Source: Pedobacter psychrodurus (lineage in GTDB: Bacteria > Bacteroidota > Bacteroidia > Sphingobacteriales > Sphingobacteriaceae). Taken from it: 64,000 nt of DNA. The notes beneath the pieces were generated by a model that saw only the letters and a list, made by a program, of their open reading frames with translations, did not search any database and was not told where the DNA came from. The position numbers and the translations under genes were made by a program. How positions within the stretch are numbered: position 1 is the stretch's first letter; every line of letters begins with the position of its first letter. The DNA lies in the NCBI RefSeq assembly GCF_004331735.1, contig NZ_SJSO01000020.1, positions 48,682 through 112,681 on the forward strand, in the 5' to 3' direction. Positions 1 through 8,360 of the stretch are shown here, in pieces.

Positions 1-1
1 T

Positions 2-334
2 TTATTCGCCCGTTCGTTCGAAACACAGATGAGCAACCTGTTTGGCCCCCAAGCTTTAAAGAAAATTCCTAACAACCATGGTATTTATAGCTCTTTTTTT
101 AAGTTCGAGAAAGGACCGCCTACAACTTCGTTCGAATTAAACGGCTGGGGCGACGATCTGGTGCACGATTATCTGAAAGCGATTACCATTAACAATAGGA
201 TAGGAGTGTTGTACAGCAACAAAGATTATGGCTGCGAGTGGGATTACGATTTCAGGAACAAACGTTTTTTAGCTGAAGACAATACCAAATTCGGGATAAA
301 TATTATCCTGTATGCCATGGGGATAAACAGTTAG
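2..334 (+). CDS. DUF4159 domain protein, C-terminal fragment (5' end outside window)
   Basis: The reading frame is open to the left edge, so the first Met at base 29 is probably internal and the gene starts upstream. The visible 110 residues contain YSSFF, then ELNGWGDDLV, then a hydrophobic strand followed by YSNKDYGCEWDYD, and end in NIILYAMGI. This pattern matches my recollection of the C-terminus of DUF4159 proteins, which have a flavodoxin or glutamine-amidotransferase-like fold and often sit near MoxR/VWA genes. The function of the family is not established. The gene ends about 55 bases before the convergent Lrp gene. The fragment is too short for more. Confidence 0.65.
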   Translation, partial: LFARSFETQMSNLFGPQALKKIPNNHGIYSSFFKFEKGPPTTSFELNGWGDDLVHDYLKAITINNRIGVLYSNKDYGCEWDYDFRNKRFLAEDNTKFGINIILYAMGINS

Positions 335-390
335 CGATTAGTAATTTCTTTAAAAGAATGCGCAATTAATTAAATTGCTAATTAACCACG

Positions 391-858
391 CTACAATGCG
401 TAAGCCGTTTCGGCCTTTGATTGATTCAGTACCAAAAAGCTCTGGATATTTCCTACATAAGCCAATGCACCTATATTGTCTCTAAGAAAATTGTTATAAG
501 AAACCATATCGGGCATGGCCACTTTGAGCATAAAATCAAAATGGCCGGTAAGGTGGTAACATTCCATTACTTCTGGGTATTTGTCCATTTCTGCCTTAAA
601 AGCCCTTACAATATCTTCTGAATGCATGGTAAGTTGAATGTGTGGAAAGGCTATAAAATGCGACCTCAATTTATCAATGTCTACAATGGCAACTGTTGAT
701 TTGATGTAGCCATTTGTCCGCAGTTTTTTAATGCGGTCTACAATATGGGTCATGCTTTTTCTAAGCTTTCCCGAAACTTCCTTATAGGTTAGTAGTCCGT
801 CACGTTGTAAAAGATTTAGGATTTCGATATCTGTCTGATCAACTTTTTGAGGTTGCAT
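391..858 (-). CDS. Lrp/AsnC family transcriptional regulator
   Basis: A 155-residue protein of normal Lrp/AsnC length. Residues 5-60 form the winged helix-turn-helix: DQTDIEILNLLQRDG, a recognition helix around SMTHIVDRIKKL, and the wing GYIKSTVAIVD. Residues 70-145 form the RAM ligand-binding and oligomerisation domain, including the family-typical ECYHLTGHFDFMLKV segment followed by the M-x-x-Y-x-x-F motif. Family members sense amino acids and bind DNA as octamers or similar assemblies. The gene is divergent from serC across 323 bases, and the intergenic region carries an exact 13-base direct repeat that could be its operator. Control of serine synthesis or autoregulation is plausible but is my inference. 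Confidence 0.9.
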   Translation of the reverse strand: MQPQKVDQTDIEILNLLQRDGLLTYKEVSGKLRKSMTHIVDRIKKLRTNGYIKSTVAIVDIDKLRSHFIAFPHIQLTMHSEDIVRAFKAEMDKYPEVMECYHLTGHFDFMLKVAMPDMVSYNNFLRDNIGALAYVGNIQSFLVLNQSKAETAYAL

Positions 859-1181
859 GTAAATACTTAGTGTATAATTGTTTCTGTTTTGTTCACTTTT
901 GTAAAGGCTAAAAATAGTTAAAATAAGGTATATTTATTTAATTTATTGTCGTTACTTAAAAACGTACTTAGTGTATATATTACAATAATAGTGATAATTA
1001 TGGAGTGCAAATAAAAATTATATTCTGTCATCTTATTTTCATTAGCTGCTAAACCAAATTTTTAGGATGTTTAGGGTTTGATAAAAAATAATTTTTAACA
1101 AAAAAATAAGTTGTTGCGGTATAATTTGCTTAACTACTGATCTTTACGCTATAATTAATTTAACCGAATATTATTTTTCTC
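859..1181. promoter_or_regulatory. Divergent Lrp/serC regulatory region with 13-bp direct repeat
   Basis: A gene-free, AT-rich stretch between the divergent Lrp gene and serC. TACTTAGTGTATA occurs exactly twice, at 864-876 just upstream of the Lrp start and at 965-977, 101 bases apart and in the same orientation. Lrp proteins usually bind several phased sites near their own promoter, so these are candidate sites. I could not place a convincing pair of -33 and -7 elements for serC. Confidence 0.45.
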
Positions 1182-2279
1182 ATGCATAAAAAACACAACT
1201 TCGGTGCCGGCCCATGCATATTGCCGTCATCTGTAATGGAACAAGCTGCTCAGGCCGTAATCAATTGGGGCGGGATGGGTTTATCTATTTTAGAAGTCTC
1301 TCATCGATCGCCAGAATTTGAAGATGTGGTACTTAAAACCCAGCTTTTGGTTCGTGAGTTATTGTCAGTTCCTGATCATTATTCTGTGCTTTTTTTACAG
1401 GGTGGGGCCAGTACACAATTTGCTATGGTTCCAATGAATTTTTTGAGGGCAGGAGAAAAAGCCGCTTACCTTGATACTGGATATTTTGCACAGAAAGCCA
1501 TTAAAGAAGCCAGGTTATTTGGTGAAGTAGAGATTGTAGCTTCTTCTAAAGATAAAGATTATGCTTATATCCCCGATCTGTTTAATATTGATAACGAATC
1601 GGTTTATATACATTATACTTCAAACAACACAATTGAGGGAACAGAAATATTTGATTTTTCTGCTACAGGTGTTCCGTTGATATGCGATATGTCATCAGAT
1701 ATTTTTTCCAGAAAGATTAATGTTAATGATTTTGATCTTATTTATGCAGGTGCCCAAAAGAATATGGGGCCTGCTGGGATGACACTCGTTATTGCTAAAA
1801 ATGAATTTCTTAATCAGGCAAAAAAAGAAATCCCATCAATGTTGGACTATAGGGTATTCCGCGATAATATGAGTATGTACAATACACCACCGGTTTTTTC
1901 TATATATGTAGCCATGCTCAATTTATTGTGGTTAAAAGATCAAGGTGGCGTAAGCGGGATAGAGGAAAGAAATATAGAGAAAGCAAGATTATTATATGCC
2001 GAGATAGACCGAAATCCACTCTTTTACGGTACGGCAGATGTTGCACACCGCTCTCGAATGAACGTAACTTTTTTAGCCGTTAATAAAGATGTAGAAGCTG
2101 AGTTCTTAAAATTTGCAGCAGATGAGGGAATTGTAGGCATAAAAGGCTATAGAACTGTTGGCGGATTTAGAGCTTCACTTTACAACGCGCTCCCATTATC
2201 GAGTGTTGAAGTATTGGTAAATGCCATGGCCAGTTTTGAAAAAATATACAGCGAGAAAACAGTTCTTGAACTCGAATAA
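1182..2279 (+). CDS. serC: Phosphoserine aminotransferase (SerC)
   Basis: PLP-dependent class V aminotransferase that converts 3-phosphohydroxypyruvate to phosphoserine in serine biosynthesis and also serves pyridoxal phosphate synthesis in some bacteria. Its 365 residues match the family length. Visible motifs are the N-terminal HNFGAGPCILP, the GGMGLSILEVSHRSPEF segment, the phosphate-cup region FLQGGASTQFAMVPMN, and the PLP-lysine motif IYAGAQKNMGPAGMT with the Schiff-base lysine at K193. The C-terminus has the substrate-binding GIVGIKGYRTVGGFRASLYNA. The gene is followed after 11 bases by a DUF1015 gene, an association I recall as common in Bacteroidota. A serA gene, often found between them, is absent here. 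Confidence 0.95.
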   Translation: MHKKHNFGAGPCILPSSVMEQAAQAVINWGGMGLSILEVSHRSPEFEDVVLKTQLLVRELLSVPDHYSVLFLQGGASTQFAMVPMNFLRAGEKAAYLDTGYFAQKAIKEARLFGEVEIVASSKDKDYAYIPDLFNIDNESVYIHYTSNNTIEGTEIFDFSATGVPLICDMSSDIFSRKINVNDFDLIYAGAQKNMGPAGMTLVIAKNEFLNQAKKEIPSMLDYRVFRDNMSMYNTPPVFSIYVAMLNLLWLKDQGGVSGIEERNIEKARLLYAEIDRNPLFYGTADVAHRSRMNVTFLAVNKDVEAEFLKFAADEGIVGIKGYRTVGGFRASLYNALPLSSVEVLVNAMASFEKIYSEKTVLELE

Positions 2280-2290
2280 TCCGTTAAGCG

Positions 2291-3412
2291 ATGATAAAAA
2301 TCTCTCCATTAAAGGCATTACAGCCAGGAAAAGACATCTTTGATCTGATGATTTCTGATCAGGTAAACGGTAAGGTGCGCAAGAATGAGCAGCTTTCTTT
2401 TGAAGACCTGCTCAATTTATTTGGATGTGCTTTGGATGATCGGCCTGCTATTTATGTTTACGAGTTTCGCAGCGAGTTTGGCGTAATGAGGGGAATTTGG
2501 GCAGCTACCGATCTCTCTCAAACACCGGTAAATGCAATTAAAAGGCATGAAGAAACGGTATCGTCGAAAGTAGAATCGCTTAAAATAGATCGGAGAAATA
2601 AGGCAGTGCAAAAATCACCAATCTTATTGGTCCATAAAAAAGACCAAACCTTAGATGCCCTTATTGATTTTGTAGTGCGTACGCGTAAACCTTTGGCAAG
2701 CGAATGGTCGCAGATGGAACATTTTCTTTATCAGGTACTGGAAAAAGATGTGATTGAAAAATTTGTTGACGAATTTATGAAACTTGATGCGGTTTACCTT
2801 GCCGATGGTCATCATCGCCTGGAAGCAGCCTGTTCGCTGCAGAAAAACACCCCTCAGCAGATCAGTTCACTGTTTGTTTCTGAAGATGTAATTTCGATAG
2901 ATGCCTTTCATAGAGTGGTTTCGGGTGTAGATATTTCTTATTCACTGTTGATGGAAAAACTGGAACAGTATTATTATATCTCAAAAATCCCCAATAACAA
3001 AGCTTATAAACCTGATCATAAAAATAGGTTAGGTCTTTGTTTTAAAGGCGAATGGTATCAACTGGATTTAAATAAAGCTTCTATTGCATTGTCAGCGGTG
3101 CCAGATACGGTGATTTTACAAGATAAAATCCTGTCAGCCGTGCTGGGTATTAATAAACCAAAGGAAGACGAAAGACTAGTCTGCTTTCCGGATTGCAACT
3201 GGTCTCAATTTCTTACAGCATTGAATCACGATGAAACGTCAATTGGTTTTTCTCTTTTTCCGATGACAGCAGATGCATTTATTACCACTGCAGAAAAGGG
3301 TGAGTTTTTGCCACCCAAATCTACTTGGATAGCGCCCAAGATCCCTCAGGGATTTATGGCAAGTAGCCTGGTGGCTATAACGGCAAAAGGTGAGCAGTTA
3401 CGGGTAAATTAA
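2291..3412 (+). CDS. DUF1015 family protein
   Basis: A 373-residue cytosolic protein recognised by the DUF1015 hallmark YLADGHHRLEAA near residue 175, together with KISPLKALQP at the N-terminus and an IYVYEF segment near residue 55. Most DUF1015 proteins I recall are near 410 residues, so this one is somewhat short. The biochemical function of the family is unknown. Its position 11 bases after serC suggests the two genes are cotranscribed and that it has a role linked to serine metabolism, but this rests on context alone. Confidence 0.85.
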   Translation: MIKISPLKALQPGKDIFDLMISDQVNGKVRKNEQLSFEDLLNLFGCALDDRPAIYVYEFRSEFGVMRGIWAATDLSQTPVNAIKRHEETVSSKVESLKIDRRNKAVQKSPILLVHKKDQTLDALIDFVVRTRKPLASEWSQMEHFLYQVLEKDVIEKFVDEFMKLDAVYLADGHHRLEAACSLQKNTPQQISSLFVSEDVISIDAFHRVVSGVDISYSLLMEKLEQYYYISKIPNNKAYKPDHKNRLGLCFKGEWYQLDLNKASIALSAVPDTVILQDKILSAVLGINKPKEDERLVCFPDCNWSQFLTALNHDETSIGFSLFPMTADAFITTAEKGEFLPPKSTWIAPKIPQGFMASSLVAITAKGEQLRVN

Positions 3413-3437
3413 TAGTTAAACCTATAAAACAAACGAT

Positions 3438-3584
3438 ATGTTCGGTCTCGATTTAGAAAGTATAGCCCAGATAGGAGCTACCTTTCTGATAATAGCTTTC
3501 TTTCTAGTGGCTTTATACAAAAAGCGACTTAAAGGAAACAAGAAAAAAAATGATGGAGAGCACGATTACCTGCACTGGCTCTAA
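3438..3584 (+). CDS. Small single-pass membrane protein, 48 residues
   Basis: A short ORF in the same direction as serC and the DUF1015 gene, 25 bases after the latter. It encodes a short polar N-terminus (MFGLDLESIAQ), one hydrophobic segment of about 18 residues at positions 13-30 (IGATFLIIAFFLVALYKK), then a strongly basic stretch (KKRLKGNKKKN) and a C-terminal EHDYLHWL. This has the look of a real N-out/C-in membrane microprotein rather than chance: composition and the positive-inside rule are coherent. I do not recognise a family. Confidence 0.5.
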   Translation: MFGLDLESIAQIGATFLIIAFFLVALYKKRLKGNKKKNDGEHDYLHWL

Positions 3585-3701
3585 ACCAGTTAAATTGATT
3601 TTAGTAGTGTCTGCGTATTTTTTTTGTTGTGGTAAATCAATTTAGTTTGATATTGATTAAGTTTCATAGGTAGCTATGCCTTGGTAGGTTGATTATAGCA
3701 A

Positions 3702-3730
3702 TTTGATTTTAGTTAAATTTTATACTTTTG
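3702..3730 (+). promoter_or_regulatory. Bacteroidota-type promoter for the DUF4350-like gene
   Basis: A TTTG at 3702-3705 and TACTTTTG at 3723-3730, an exact TAnnTTTG -7 element, are separated by 17 bases. This lies within the spacing I recall for the primary sigma factor of Bacteroidota. Transcription would start near 3737, about 30 bases before the start codon at 3768. Confidence 0.5.
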
Positions 3731-3767
3731 GGTTATTAGTAAGTTACAATTTAACCCGATATGTTTT

Positions 3768-4559
3768 ATGAAAATGCTTTTTAGAGTTTGCATACTTTCT
3801 GTTTTAATCTGTTCATCTATTCTGGCGAGTGCGCAAACCGTTACCCTAGATTATTTTTTTAATCGCGAAACCCGAAAAAACAAAGCGGGAGAAGTAGAGC
3901 GTTTTCACTATTTATGGGGCAAAAGCGATTATGGGAATTTCTTTATCTTAGGAAACATCTTTAAGAAACAAGGTTTTAAGTTAGACTCTTTAGAAACGGC
4001 ACCTACTACGGCCAAGCTAAAAGGAACTGATGTTTATTTAATTGTAGATCCCGATCGTCCGAAAGAAAATCCTAAACCTAATTATATCAAGGCTGACCAT
4101 ATTGCTGCAATTTCTGCATGGGTAAAGCAGGGTGGGGTATTGGTGATGTTTGCCAACGATAGTGCCAATGTAGAATTACCGCATTTTAATAAACTAGCCA
4201 ATATATTTGGTATGCACTTTAAGAATGAGATGCAAAATCACGTTATTGATGACAAACATTTTGATGACGGTGCTATTTCAACCAAAAACAATCCTGTATT
4301 TAAAACAGCGCAGAAAATATTTATGAAAGATGTTTGTTCCATTGAAACAAAAGCTGGTGCAAAACCAGTTTTGAAAAATGCGGCTAACGCAACCGTTATT
4401 GCTTCGGCTAAATATGGTAAAGGAACAGTAATTGCCATTGCCGATCCATGGTTGTATGACGAATATGTTAACGGACGTTTACCAAAAGAAATGGGTTTCG
4501 AAAATGATAAAGCAGCTGCTGATGTAGTGGCATGGCTAAAAAAGCTATCGAAAAAATAA
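3768..4559 (+). CDS. Secreted DUF4350-like protein (ThuA/GATase-like fold)
   Basis: A 263-residue protein with a clear signal peptide (hydrophobic residues 7-20, cleavage near ASAQ). The mature part starts LDYFFNRET and contains FHYLWGKSDYGNFFILGNIFKKQGF, then LKGTDVYLIVDPDRP, AISAWVKQGGVLVMFANDS and a C-terminal YGKGTVIAIADPWLYDEY. These match the DUF4350 or type-1-glutamine-amidotransferase-like domain that I recall as attached to, or next to, GH88 unsaturated rhamnogalacturonyl hydrolases in Bacteroidota. No catalytic Cys-His pair is evident, so a binding or structural role is possible. Here it stands alone, with no GH88 gene nearby, and is tail-to-tail with the DUF1543 gene with only 15 bases between. 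Confidence 0.65.
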   Translation: MKMLFRVCILSVLICSSILASAQTVTLDYFFNRETRKNKAGEVERFHYLWGKSDYGNFFILGNIFKKQGFKLDSLETAPTTAKLKGTDVYLIVDPDRPKENPKPNYIKADHIAAISAWVKQGGVLVMFANDSANVELPHFNKLANIFGMHFKNEMQNHVIDDKHFDDGAISTKNNPVFKTAQKIFMKDVCSIETKAGAKPVLKNAANATVIASAKYGKGTVIAIADPWLYDEYVNGRLPKEMGFENDKAAADVVAWLKKLSKK

Positions 4560-4574
4560 CCCAGTTTAATACAA

Positions 4575-5144
4575 TTAGAGTTTATCTAGTTTAAAATAAC
4601 CCAAATGAATTTCATCTTCAGGTAAAGCACCTGAAGATGGTTTTATTTCGATATGGTATTTTTGTTTCGATTCTTCATTTAAAATATCTTCAATTTTATA
4701 AATATCATCTACATCAATCCCATACTTTTCATCGATGTGGGCATTGGCGCCTTTTAGCGAATTTGTTTTAAAGAATACTGTTTTCTTTGCTTCTTGTATA
4801 GCCTTCGCCCTTTCATCATGAACAGATAAAACAATATAATGTTGTTCGTATAGTTTGTTCGATTGGTAGCCACCAAGGTTAATAAAAAATAGTTTATCAG
4901 TAGAAAGTATTGTGTGGCTATCTCTTAATTTAATGTTGATTTCATAATCGTCAACCTTATTTACTTCCCGCCAGCCATCTATATGAATACTGGCTCCTGC
5001 TTCGGGCCAAAATGCTTTAATTTCGGGAACAAGCGCTTTAAGCGAATGGGCAATGCCGAAGAAATAATCGTGCTGTTCTACATTTCTTTTCGGTGCTTTC
5101 GATCCTAATAAAAGCATATATAGTTTTGGGTGCTGTTCGTCCAT
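4575..5144 (-). CDS. DUF1543 domain-containing protein
   Basis: A 189-residue cytosolic protein. The start KLYMLLLGSKAPKRNVEQHDYFFGIA and the IHIDGWREVNKVDDYEI segment match the DUF1543 pattern, which carries a duplicated small alpha/beta unit. The second half has LFFINLGGYQSNKLYEQHYIVLSV and a C-terminal HLGYFKL. The family is widespread in Bacteroidota and its function is unknown. It is convergent with the DUF4350-like gene, and its promoter lies in the repeat-bearing stretch 5145-5563. Confidence 0.85.
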   Translation of the reverse strand: MDEQHPKLYMLLLGSKAPKRNVEQHDYFFGIAHSLKALVPEIKAFWPEAGASIHIDGWREVNKVDDYEINIKLRDSHTILSTDKLFFINLGGYQSNKLYEQHYIVLSVHDERAKAIQEAKKTVFFKTNSLKGANAHIDEKYGIDVDDIYKIEDILNEESKQKYHIEIKPSSGALPEDEIHLGYFKLDKL

Positions 5145-5563
5145 ATTTAATTGATTGCCTTTTCTTTTAACAGCGCTAATCAGAATTGGTTTGTGATTTT
5201 ACATCTTCTTTTAACCACAGAGAACACAAAGCTGGTGATCATGCAGCACAAACCTTTCATTATAAACCCGATAGCAGTGGATGCCGATTCTTTACCGAAA
5301 AATCGGCACTGAATTAGCATCGGTTGGAACGAATAGCGGGACTACCACAGCCCATGGAATACTGACATTCATTTCCAAAACCTAAAAGCATTACAAACAT
5401 CATTTATATTGATCCTTATAAAATAAATTATCTCTCAGGATGACAATTAGGGCAATTATTCCGTGTTTCTGTGGCAAAAAAATAAAACAATTTCGCTTTT
5501 TTATGATTATATCAGCTGATAGGTTATGATGTGCCATTTCACTAATCAAATAAAATACGATAA
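5145..5563. repeat. Intergenic region with a palindromic repeat element and a 12-bp palindrome
   Basis: No gene is visible. A hairpin GCCGATT (5283-5289) / AATCGGC (5301-5307) lies within a stretch from about 5265 to 5345 that resembles a dispersed element also seen near 55100-55280: AATCGGCACTGAA at 5301-5313 is the exact reverse complement of bases 55263-55275. A separate perfect palindrome TATCAGCTGATA lies at 5510-5521, 42 bases upstream of the FAD protein start, and could be an operator. No promoter was placed with confidence. Confidence 0.45.
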
Positions 5564-7267
5564 ATGAATACAGCTACTACAAAAAAAAGAATTGCCATTA
5601 TAGGGGGTGGGCCGAGTGGTCTTTTCATGTATAAAAGATTAACAGAATCAAAAGTGCTTGATTTTGAGGTAGACATTTTCGAGCGAAAAGATTATTTGGG
5701 GGCGGGTATGCCTTATAGTGCCGAAGGAGCTAATGTAGAACATATAACCAATGTATCAGATAATGAAATTCCGATCATTTTTAATTCTATAGAAGATTGG
5801 GTAAAAATAGCACCTAAAGCAGTTTTAAAAAAGTTTAACATCAACGAAGAGAAATTTAATGAATACAAGGTATTGCCCAGGCTGTTTTTTGGCGAATACT
5901 TATCAGCTCAGTTTAATCTACTGAAAGATGCTGCGGCCAAAAAAGGCATAGAAACCAATGTACATTTAAATTGTGTGGTAGAAGATATTATCGACTCTCC
6001 TGGAGATAATCAGGTAGCGGTAAGCATTAAAGGGCATGATAATGCCTATTTCGACCAGGTTATTATTTGTATCGGTCATAATTGGCCAAAGAAATACGAA
6101 GGTCGTATCCCTAACTATTTCGATTCTCCATATCCACCAAAGAAGGTATCGCTAAAACTCAATCATGCCGTTGGTATTATGGGCTCGTCGTTAACTGCCA
6201 TTGATGCGCTAAGAACACTGGCCAGACAAAATGGTAAGTTTGAAGACAATGAAGATGGGAGTTATAGCTATCAGTTAACAAGCGAAGGCTTTAAAATTGT
6301 AATGCACTCGCGTAGTGGCTTATTGCCTGCCATTAGGTTTCATTTAGAAGATTCTCATCTTGGGAAGGAAGAAACGTTGAGTAAGGCAGAAATTCATGAA
6401 AGTATAGCTGAAAACGGAGGCTTTTTGCCATTGGACTTCGTATTTGAAAAGAATTTCAAAGAAATGTTTATTGAAAAAGATCCAGCTTTTTATGAGCAGA
6501 TTAAAGCAATGAACCTGGAAGAATTTGTTGAGGTCATGATGAATTTCAGGGAAAAAATGGAACCTTTCGATCTTTTTAAGCAAGAATATGAAGAGGCAGA
6601 AAAGTCTATAGAAAAGCGAAAATCTATTTATTGGAAAGAAGCATTGGCCGTTTTAAGTTTTGCAATGAACTATCCAGCAAAATACCTTTCTGCCGAAGAT
6701 ATGGAAAGGCTCCAAAAAGTATTGATGCCCTTAATTTCTATCGTAATTGCATTTGTACCCCAAAGCTCATGCAGAGAATTATTGGCACTGCACGAGGCTG
6801 GTGTGCTAAGCATTATTGCCGTTGGAGATGATGCAAAGATAGAACCATTAAAAACAGGTGGGGCAGATTATCATTATAAGGTGGATGATCAAGAGATAAC
6901 TGTTCACTTCGCTACCTTTATCGATTGTGTTGGTCAGCCGCATCTTTCTTTCGATGATTTTCCTTTTAAAAGCTTAATTACAAATAGAACGGTTAGTCCG
7001 GCAAGGCTAAAATTCCAATCTGCTGAGCATGGACAGGAAGAAATGAAACATAGCGATTTAGTGACAAGGAAAGGCAATACCTACTTTTTAACTGTACCTG
7101 GTATCACCATCAATGATCATTTTCAAGTGGTTGATGAAGTGGGACAGGCGAATAATAGAATCTATATCATGGCTGTTCCATACATTGGGGGCTATAACCC
7201 CGATTATTCTGGAATCGATTTCTGCGAAGCCGCATCAGAGGCTGTTTTAAAAAGTATTTTAAGTTAA
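5564..7267 (+). CDS. FAD/NAD(P)-binding oxidoreductase-like protein
   Basis: A 567-residue soluble protein. The N-terminal dinucleotide-binding motif IAIIGGGPSGLFMYKRL (residues 10-26) and the conserved GAGMPYS and HITNVSDNEIP segments fit the HI0933-unrelated, COG4529-type FAD/NAD(P)-binding family. A second Rossmann-like segment, VGIMGSSLTAIDALRTLA, lies near residue 205, and the C-terminal GYNPDYSGIDFCEAAS segment completes the FAD site. Substrate and pathway are unknown. It is a single gene followed by a long gene-free region, so it gives no pathway context. Confidence 0.75.
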   Translation: MNTATTKKRIAIIGGGPSGLFMYKRLTESKVLDFEVDIFERKDYLGAGMPYSAEGANVEHITNVSDNEIPIIFNSIEDWVKIAPKAVLKKFNINEEKFNEYKVLPRLFFGEYLSAQFNLLKDAAAKKGIETNVHLNCVVEDIIDSPGDNQVAVSIKGHDNAYFDQVIICIGHNWPKKYEGRIPNYFDSPYPPKKVSLKLNHAVGIMGSSLTAIDALRTLARQNGKFEDNEDGSYSYQLTSEGFKIVMHSRSGLLPAIRFHLEDSHLGKEETLSKAEIHESIAENGGFLPLDFVFEKNFKEMFIEKDPAFYEQIKAMNLEEFVEVMMNFREKMEPFDLFKQEYEEAEKSIEKRKSIYWKEALAVLSFAMNYPAKYLSAEDMERLQKVLMPLISIVIAFVPQSSCRELLALHEAGVLSIIAVGDDAKIEPLKTGGADYHYKVDDQEITVHFATFIDCVGQPHLSFDDFPFKSLITNRTVSPARLKFQSAEHGQEEMKHSDLVTRKGNTYFLTVPGITINDHFQVVDEVGQANNRIYIMAVPYIGGYNPDYSGIDFCEAASEAVLKSILS

Positions 7268-7398
7268 GTATCTAATAATTTGTATGGCCAGAGTTTGCAG
7301 TGTTTTATACAGTAACAATACGCTATTTATACTTTAACTATACTTAAGGTATGCATATACTAAGGTTGATGTGTGGAGTTGCTACAGTTTTCCCTTTA

Positions 7399-7461
7399 CG
7401 TTAGTTGGTCAGGATCTGCGATCTTGACCTTTGTTCTGCAGATTTGTAATCCCGACTAACG
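7399..7461. repeat. Palindromic intergenic repeat (nested hairpins)
   Basis: Outer arms CGTTAGT (7399-7405) and ACTAACG (7455-7461) enclose an inner imperfect hairpin GTCAGGATC (7408-7416) / GATCTTGAC (7420-7428) with a TGC loop. The core GCAGATTTGTAATCCCGACTAACG-like text resembles a dispersed repeat I recall from Sphingobacteriales genomes. It is probably non-coding and non-autonomous. Confidence 0.5.
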
Positions 7462-7706
7462 AATATGCCTGATTTATGACGTGAATAGCGTTTTTTCTAC
7501 AAAAAATACAGTTAGAAAAACGGTTTACGCTTTACTTGTTTTTCTGGATTATTAACAGTTGTTTTTTTGAAAACTAATTTATTAAGTTAGTGTTAATTTT
7601 TTCAATTGACTTATATTGGAATTACTTAGAAATAGTACATTAGATTTAAAAAAAATATAGCATAAAAATGCTTTTAGATGCAATAAATGATGTTTTTTAG
7701 AAAAAA

Positions 7707-7716
7707 CAAACGTTTG
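7707..7716. promoter_or_regulatory. LacI-family operator, upstream copy (PUL operon)
   Basis: A perfect palindrome CAAACGTTTG with right flank CGCTTAA. The central CG step and flanking GC are typical of LacI/PurR-type operators. The same motif is at 7971, 34388 and 34682. No LacI-family gene is in the window. Confidence 0.6.
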
Positions 7717-7970
7717 CGCTTAATTTTCGATATGTCTTTTTTCGATTACAAATTTGCTAAGAATGGTAAAGCATTCCAAAGTATAAGTGAGCATAAAAAT
7801 AACTGTAGTGGTTTAATTTTGTGATGAATCAAACTATCATCCTCAGTATTCTTCTTACTCCTTATTCGTTATTAGAATATCGTTTAGAAAAATTATAGAA
7901 ATTAGTCGATTAATACCGCTGTTCAAGCGCTATAGCCTTTTGTAGCTTTGCGTATTACGCATTTTTTAAG

Positions 7971-7980
7971 CAAACGTTTG
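7971..7980. promoter_or_regulatory. LacI-family operator, downstream copy (PUL operon)
   Basis: CAAACGTTTG, extended to the 12-bp palindrome GCAAACGTTTGC (7970-7981). It is 264 bases from the upstream copy, close to 25 helical turns at 10.5 bp per turn, and just downstream of the -7 like element at 7943. This is a good position for a repressor that blocks initiation, possibly with looping. The looping idea is inference. Confidence 0.6.
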
Positions 7981-8360
7981 CGTTAAGAAAAATAAAAATC
8001 AAGTATTCTTAATATATAACTTGCATTACCAAATCATAACGAGCCGATATTTTATTTTAGTATTACGAGCAAAAAGAATCTTGTCAACTAGCAAGAAATA
8101 AATAATAAATAAAATAACAAAATAACCTCTAACCAAGGAAAAACAAACAAGCAAACAAAAACTAATCATTCTTAGGGCGGTCTAATTTGCACTGAGAATT
8201 AATATTAATCAACCCTAAACCATATTCCATGATCAAAAATTTTACTTTTTGTCTTCAGGCATCGCTTTGCCCAAAATCTCGAATAGAGATAATTTCTTAA
8301 TTACATTTTAACAATCGAGTTTCTTCTTTAAACACTTAAACTTTTAATTAAACTAATAAA

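Larger units (their letters stand above)
7268..8360 (+). promoter_or_regulatory. Long regulatory region upstream of the glycoprotein-utilisation operon
   Basis: About 1.1 kb without a credible gene, very AT-rich. It holds a palindromic repeat (7399-7461), two identical LacI-type operator palindromes (7707-7716 and 7971-7980), and a -7 like element TAGCTTTG at 7943-7950 without a clear -33 partner. If that element is used, transcription starts near 7957. The downstream operator would then lie just after the start point, and the mRNA would have a leader of about 400 bases. I see no riboswitch. Confidence 0.5.
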
